Part shown: positions 61,357 to 64,000 of the stretch, piece after piece
How positions within the stretch are numbered: the first letter of the stretch is position 1
How the letters are laid out: each line of letters opens with the position of its first letter
Assembly (NCBI GenBank): GCA_965278995.1
Contig: OZ257136.1
Span: 5,084,001-5,148,000 of the forward strand
DNA from: JADJYF01 sp965278995
GTDB taxonomy: Bacteria > Pseudomonadota > Gammaproteobacteria > Ga0077536
Direction of reading: 5' to 3'
DNA length: 64,000 nt
Notes under the pieces: generated by a model
What the model was told of the DNA's origin: nothing
Databases searched by the model: none
Seen by the model: only the letters and a program-made list of their open reading frames with translations
Made by a program: the position numbers and the translations under genes

Positions 61357-62313
61357 TTATATTCCAGCCCCATGAATCCATTGCTCTCGTAGGACAAGTT
61401 CGGTTTGGCGAATAGGGTTGGTTGCAGCGGAACCAATGGAACTTTGCCGACCCTGGACCACGAGAGCAATGCCGCCGAGTACCGTGATACTGGCAAATGC
61501 TAGCCGCATTGTCAGTTGCTCTCCCAGGAAGATAACACCGCCTAATGCCGCAAAAATCGGTACGCCGAGTTGCACGGTCGCAGCTGTATATGCAGGAACT
61601 CTTTTCACGACGTGATACCACAGCACGTAACCAAGTCCTGACGTAACAACACCTGACAGGGCTGCCCAGACAATGCCCTTCGACGTCATATGCCAGGCAT
61701 CGCCAAAAATAAGAGCAAGCGCTATCGTAATGGGGACGGCCGCGAGGAAATTGGACGCGGTTGCTGCCACTGGATCCTGGCCATGCGCGCCGCGCAGCGA
61801 ATAAACCCCCCAGGCACATCCGGCAATCAGCATCGATACAACGGCGGGCATCGGCGCTGAACGGTTGCCGGGCAGCAGGTAAGTGATAAGACCCATGACG
61901 GCAAGTGCAAACCCTAACCAGGCTTGATTGGAGAGCCGCTCTCCTCGATAAAGCCCCACACTGAGCATTGTAACTTGCACTGCCCCAAACAGGAGTAATG
62001 CGCCGACGCCTGCTTCCAGTCCTATATAGGATATTGAGAACGCCATCGCGTAGGTGATGAGAGCCAGTGTGGCCAGAGGATCTATTGCTATGACGGGGCG
62101 GGAGCTCTTTGCGAATAGTACAAAGGTCAACACGACTGCTCCGCTAACCAGGCGCACCGACGTAAACGTCAAGGCATCGATATAACCGCCTGCCAGGGCC
62201 AATCGACACAATATCGAGTTTGCCGCGAAGGCCAGAATAGCGCCCGTAAGCAGCAGTACAGTACTTAAATGTACCGTCGTTGGGTGAGGCGAGGATGCGG
62301 TTGGGTGTGCCAT
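61357..62313 (-). CDS. EamA/DMT family transporter
   Basis: A 318-residue membrane protein with two EamA repeats of five helices each (LTGAILAFAANSILCRLALAGG at the first, LIAGCAWGVYSLRGAHGQDPVAATASNFLAAVPITIALAL at the second). GVPIFAALGGVIFLGEQLTMRLAFAS is the typical closing block. Such carriers export amino acids, nucleosides or other metabolites. It converges with acr3 and is followed by no partner. Substrate unknown. Confidence 0.85.
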   Translation of the reverse strand: MAHPTASSPHPTTVHLSTVLLLTGAILAFAANSILCRLALAGGYIDALTFTSVRLVSGAVVLTFVLFAKSSRPVIAIDPLATLALITYAMAFSISYIGLEAGVGALLLFGAVQVTMLSVGLYRGERLSNQAWLGFALAVMGLITYLLPGNRSAPMPAVVSMLIAGCAWGVYSLRGAHGQDPVAATASNFLAAVPITIALALIFGDAWHMTSKGIVWAALSGVVTSGLGYVLWYHVVKRVPAYTAATVQLGVPIFAALGGVIFLGEQLTMRLAFASITVLGGIALVVQGRQSSIGSAATNPIRQTELVLREQWIHGAGI

Positions 62314-62491
62314 TCGTGCTACTAGGACTTACTGTGACGGTTTCGAAAATGACCTCAGATAGTCGCCTTGTCCGAGAAATGAATTTCTTACACCTGCTTG
62401 TACTAGAAAAATCCGTTGGTCGATAGCAGCGTCCCGCTCAACATATAGTCCCCAACCGCGCGAGCCTTAGAAGTTGTTCATTGTTTGTCCA

Positions 62492-63235
62492 TCAAGGGTG
62501 AATGTGGCCCGCACTCCGATGCATGGGGTGGTGTTCTTGCGGGGCGAAGATCGGATAGAAGGTCGAAACCAGGAAGATCGCGGTCGCGAGCCACAGGATT
62601 CTTCGGCTTTGGCGAACGGAGCCTCGGATGCTCTCGCTGGCTATCGTGGCTGCGCCAACGTAGAGCTGATAGAAAGCGGCCGATAGAAATGCCAAGGTTA
62701 TCGCCATGAATGCCGGGCGATAGGCTTCGAGAGGTTCAAGGACCTGCAAGAACGCGATGCCGCCGCCCGATACCGACCACAGCAGCGGAATAAGACAACA
62801 GGGTTTCAACACCAGGAAGGAAGACGCCAACGAACCAATGATAGGCAAAGCGGTGCGCGGCGCCTGCGCTTTGGCACTGTCAGCGCTTGCTACCGGTGTG
62901 AAACTCAGGCCGGACGCCACGAGTGCGGTCACGGCGGCGTTCCAGGCGCGGAGAAGTGTTCGATAGCGCTGCCCGTGAAAGACACACATGAAATCGAGTT
63001 GAAAAGTGTTTCCGGCGGATGATGGGCTTCCGACCGCCTTTACATCGATGCCTGCTTCCGCCCCAGTGGTCGAGGCATGAAACACGCCGCCCTCGACGTG
63101 GGCGATAGCCTTGGCATGGCCGACCAGGTCATTGCCGAGGTGAGTCACGATTTTGGACAACAGGGCTGTCAATACGGCGGCCGGCGAGGCGATGCTCCCG
63201 GACACAATCACCTGCCGCGACAGCGAATTAAACAT
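62492..63235 (-). CDS. Protein with unknown N-terminal domain and MerT-like C-terminal membrane domain
   Basis: 247 residues from ATG 63235, which overlaps the stop of the upstream GTPase (ATGTTTAA). The first about 95 residues (SGSIASPAAVLTALLSKIVTHLGNDLVGHAKAIAHVEGGVFHAST) look like a soluble alpha/beta domain I cannot name. From about residue 125, VLKPCCLIPLLWSVSGGGIAF then LEPLEAYRPAFMAITLAFLSAAFYQLY match the mercuric transporter MerT: vicinal cysteines in the first helix and LEPYRP before the second, with a third helix (ILWLATAIFLVSTFYPIF). No merP, merA or merR is visible. It may move a metal, coupled to the GTPase. Confidence 0.7.
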   Translation of the reverse strand: MFNSLSRQVIVSGSIASPAAVLTALLSKIVTHLGNDLVGHAKAIAHVEGGVFHASTTGAEAGIDVKAVGSPSSAGNTFQLDFMCVFHGQRYRTLLRAWNAAVTALVASGLSFTPVASADSAKAQAPRTALPIIGSLASSFLVLKPCCLIPLLWSVSGGGIAFLQVLEPLEAYRPAFMAITLAFLSAAFYQLYVGAATIASESIRGSVRQSRRILWLATAIFLVSTFYPIFAPQEHHPMHRSAGHIHP

Positions 63236-63857
63236 GCTGGATTTCCAGCGCGAGGACATCTCGGATCACCGGGGCCGTCAAGCCTTCTTTCGCACTGACC
63301 CGTTGAAGAACGGCAGAAGCTTTCATGTTCTTGCGGATGTCGGCTTCTATTGCATCGATATCGTGCGACTTGGCCGCATCGATTTTGTTGAGGAGTACAA
63401 CATCAGCGACTCGAACGCTCGCCCGAATCAAGTGGGGAACGGAGCGCATCAGCAGGCGATAGCGCACGGCATCAACAATACTCAGCCGACATTGCAGCCG
63501 ATACTGTGCAGCCGATACTGGATCCAGAATTCTCGGGAATCGTTCGAGCAAGCGCGAAAGCCGCTCCGCGTCCGCCATACCTGAAGGCTCGATGATGACC
63601 CAGCCGAGATCCGCCATTTGCGCGAGTTCGGCGAGTCCCTGGTACAGGTCGTCGCGCATCAGGCACAGGCAGCCGCCGTAAATCTCAACAACCTCGTGTC
63701 CACCGGCACGTAAGACCGCGCCGTCTATCTGTACCTCGCCGACATCATTGATAAGAAACGCGACTCGCTGTCGCTGGTTCGTCAGATAACGAACCAGCGC
63801 CGCAATCGAGGTGGTCTTGCCGGAGCCGAGAAAGCCGACGACCGATACGACGCGCAT
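63228..63857 (-). CDS. CobW/COG0523-family metal-chaperone-type GTPase
   Basis: A 209-residue P-loop GTPase: G8-FLGSGKTTS Walker A, the metal-site motif GGCLCL (GCxCC in canonical members, so the last cysteine is leucine here), Walker B/switch IIEPSGMAD and the guanine motif NKID. It lacks the C-terminal CobW_C domain and is shorter than typical members. COG0523 proteins deliver metal ions to targets. The stop overlaps the ATG of the following MerT-like gene, strongly suggesting a joint function. Preceded by a partial gene with 31 bases between. Confidence 0.88.
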   Translation of the reverse strand: MRVVSVVGFLGSGKTTSIAALVRYLTNQRQRVAFLINDVGEVQIDGAVLRAGGHEVVEIYGGCLCLMRDDLYQGLAELAQMADLGWVIIEPSGMADAERLSRLLERFPRILDPVSAAQYRLQCRLSIVDAVRYRLLMRSVPHLIRASVRVADVVLLNKIDAAKSHDIDAIEADIRKNMKASAVLQRVSAKEGLTAPVIRDVLALEIQHV

Positions 63858-63888
63858 TGCAATGACCTTCGCGTTTCAACGGGCTGGA

Positions 63889-64000
63889 TTAGCCCGCCTG
63901 CTGGATCACGAGCGTATGCGTACCGATGGTGGTGCGAATTTCCAGCGCGCCGTCCCGCATCGCCCAGTTCGAATACTCTTCGCCGTCCATTGTCACCCGA
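63889..64000 (-). CDS. Partial hypothetical protein, C-terminal end only
   Basis: An open minus-strand frame runs from the window edge to TAA at 63889, giving at least 36 residues (VTMDGEEYSNWAMRDGALE, then IRTTIGTHTLVIQQAG). It precedes the GTPase gene by 31 bases on the same strand, so it may be the first gene of that operon. No family recognised from this fragment. Confidence 0.45.
   Translation of the reverse strand, partial: RVTMDGEEYSNWAMRDGALEIRTTIGTHTLVIQQAG

Noticed and set aside
63077..63298. Plus-strand ORF across the GTPase/MerT-like junction
   Set aside because: Antisense to two coupled genes, with no motif.
1..64000. tRNA, rRNA or CRISPR features
   Set aside because: No tRNA cloverleaf, rRNA core sequence or regularly spaced repeat array was found on reading the intergenic regions.

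Overview
The window is GC-rich and densely coded, and reads as chromosome from a metabolically versatile gammaproteobacterium. The supporting signs are a class III polyhydroxyalkanoate (PHA) synthase (PhaE/PhaC) with phasin and PhaR, a GTP-type PEP carboxykinase, RppH, PEP-CTERM-like secreted proteins, several Baeyer-Villiger-type monooxygenases and paired acyl-CoA dehydrogenases. The closest order cannot be fixed from the sequence alone; a Nevskiales/Immundisolibacter-like aromatic or steroid degrader is only a guess. No rRNA, tRNA, CRISPR array or intact insertion sequence was seen.

Layout. 1-3.2 kb: an amidohydrolase truncated by the window edge and a MATE pump. 3.2-6.9 kb: a CoA-transferase/acyl-CoA dehydrogenase pair operon. 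7-8.1 kb: a RES-Xre toxin-antitoxin module. 8.2-15.7 kb: an atypical SDR, a flavin monooxygenase, an epoxide hydrolase, a MAPEG protein, a GGDEF-EAL protein and a nucleotidase-like phosphatase. 15.9-24.7 kb: acetate and storage metabolism (acs, phaE, phaC, phasin, pckG, phaR, thiolase). 24.8-33 kb: a TCA block, with lpd-sucB-sucA on the minus strand diverging from gltA-mdh, followed by rppH. 33.6-37.6 kb: small secreted proteins, Dps, a PEP-CTERM-like protein and a conserved hypothetical. 37.7-45.5 kb: a catabolic cluster containing a MOSC protein, an extradiol dioxygenase, a meta-cleavage hydrolase, a carbazole-dioxygenase-like Rieske oxygenase, a GntR regulator with a coupled ferredoxin, an F420-type LLM oxidoreductase, and a thiolase plus DUF35 pair.

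45.5-52.9 kb holds a complete type I Wadjet (JetABCD) anti-plasmid system. A VapBC-type toxin-antitoxin pair is fused in front of it as the apparent promoter-proximal part of the same operon, with tandem 21-bp-spaced operator repeats. A 160-bp MITE-like element with perfect 18-bp inverted repeats and CTAG flanks lies just upstream (53.0-53.2 kb) and ends exactly on the stop codon of a Baeyer-Villiger monooxygenase.

54.9-61.2 kb is an arsenic region in two parts. One part is arsC, then a small Cys-rich ORF and an MFS pump in divergent orientation. The other is arsR-arsI-acr3, with a 32-bp perfect palindrome over the arsR start and a one-base frameshift in acr3. Unrelated genes (GFA, PEP-CTERM-like, phytanoyl-CoA dioxygenase-like) separate them. 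The right end carries an EamA exporter and an apparent operon of a partial gene, a COG0523 GTPase and a protein with a MerT-like C-terminus.

The strongest candidates for something undescribed are the TA-led Wadjet operon, the GTPase/MerT-like pair, and the catabolic cluster that combines a Rieske oxygenase, meta-cleavage enzymes, an F420-type enzyme and a thiolase/DUF35 pair with degenerate catalytic or zinc residues.
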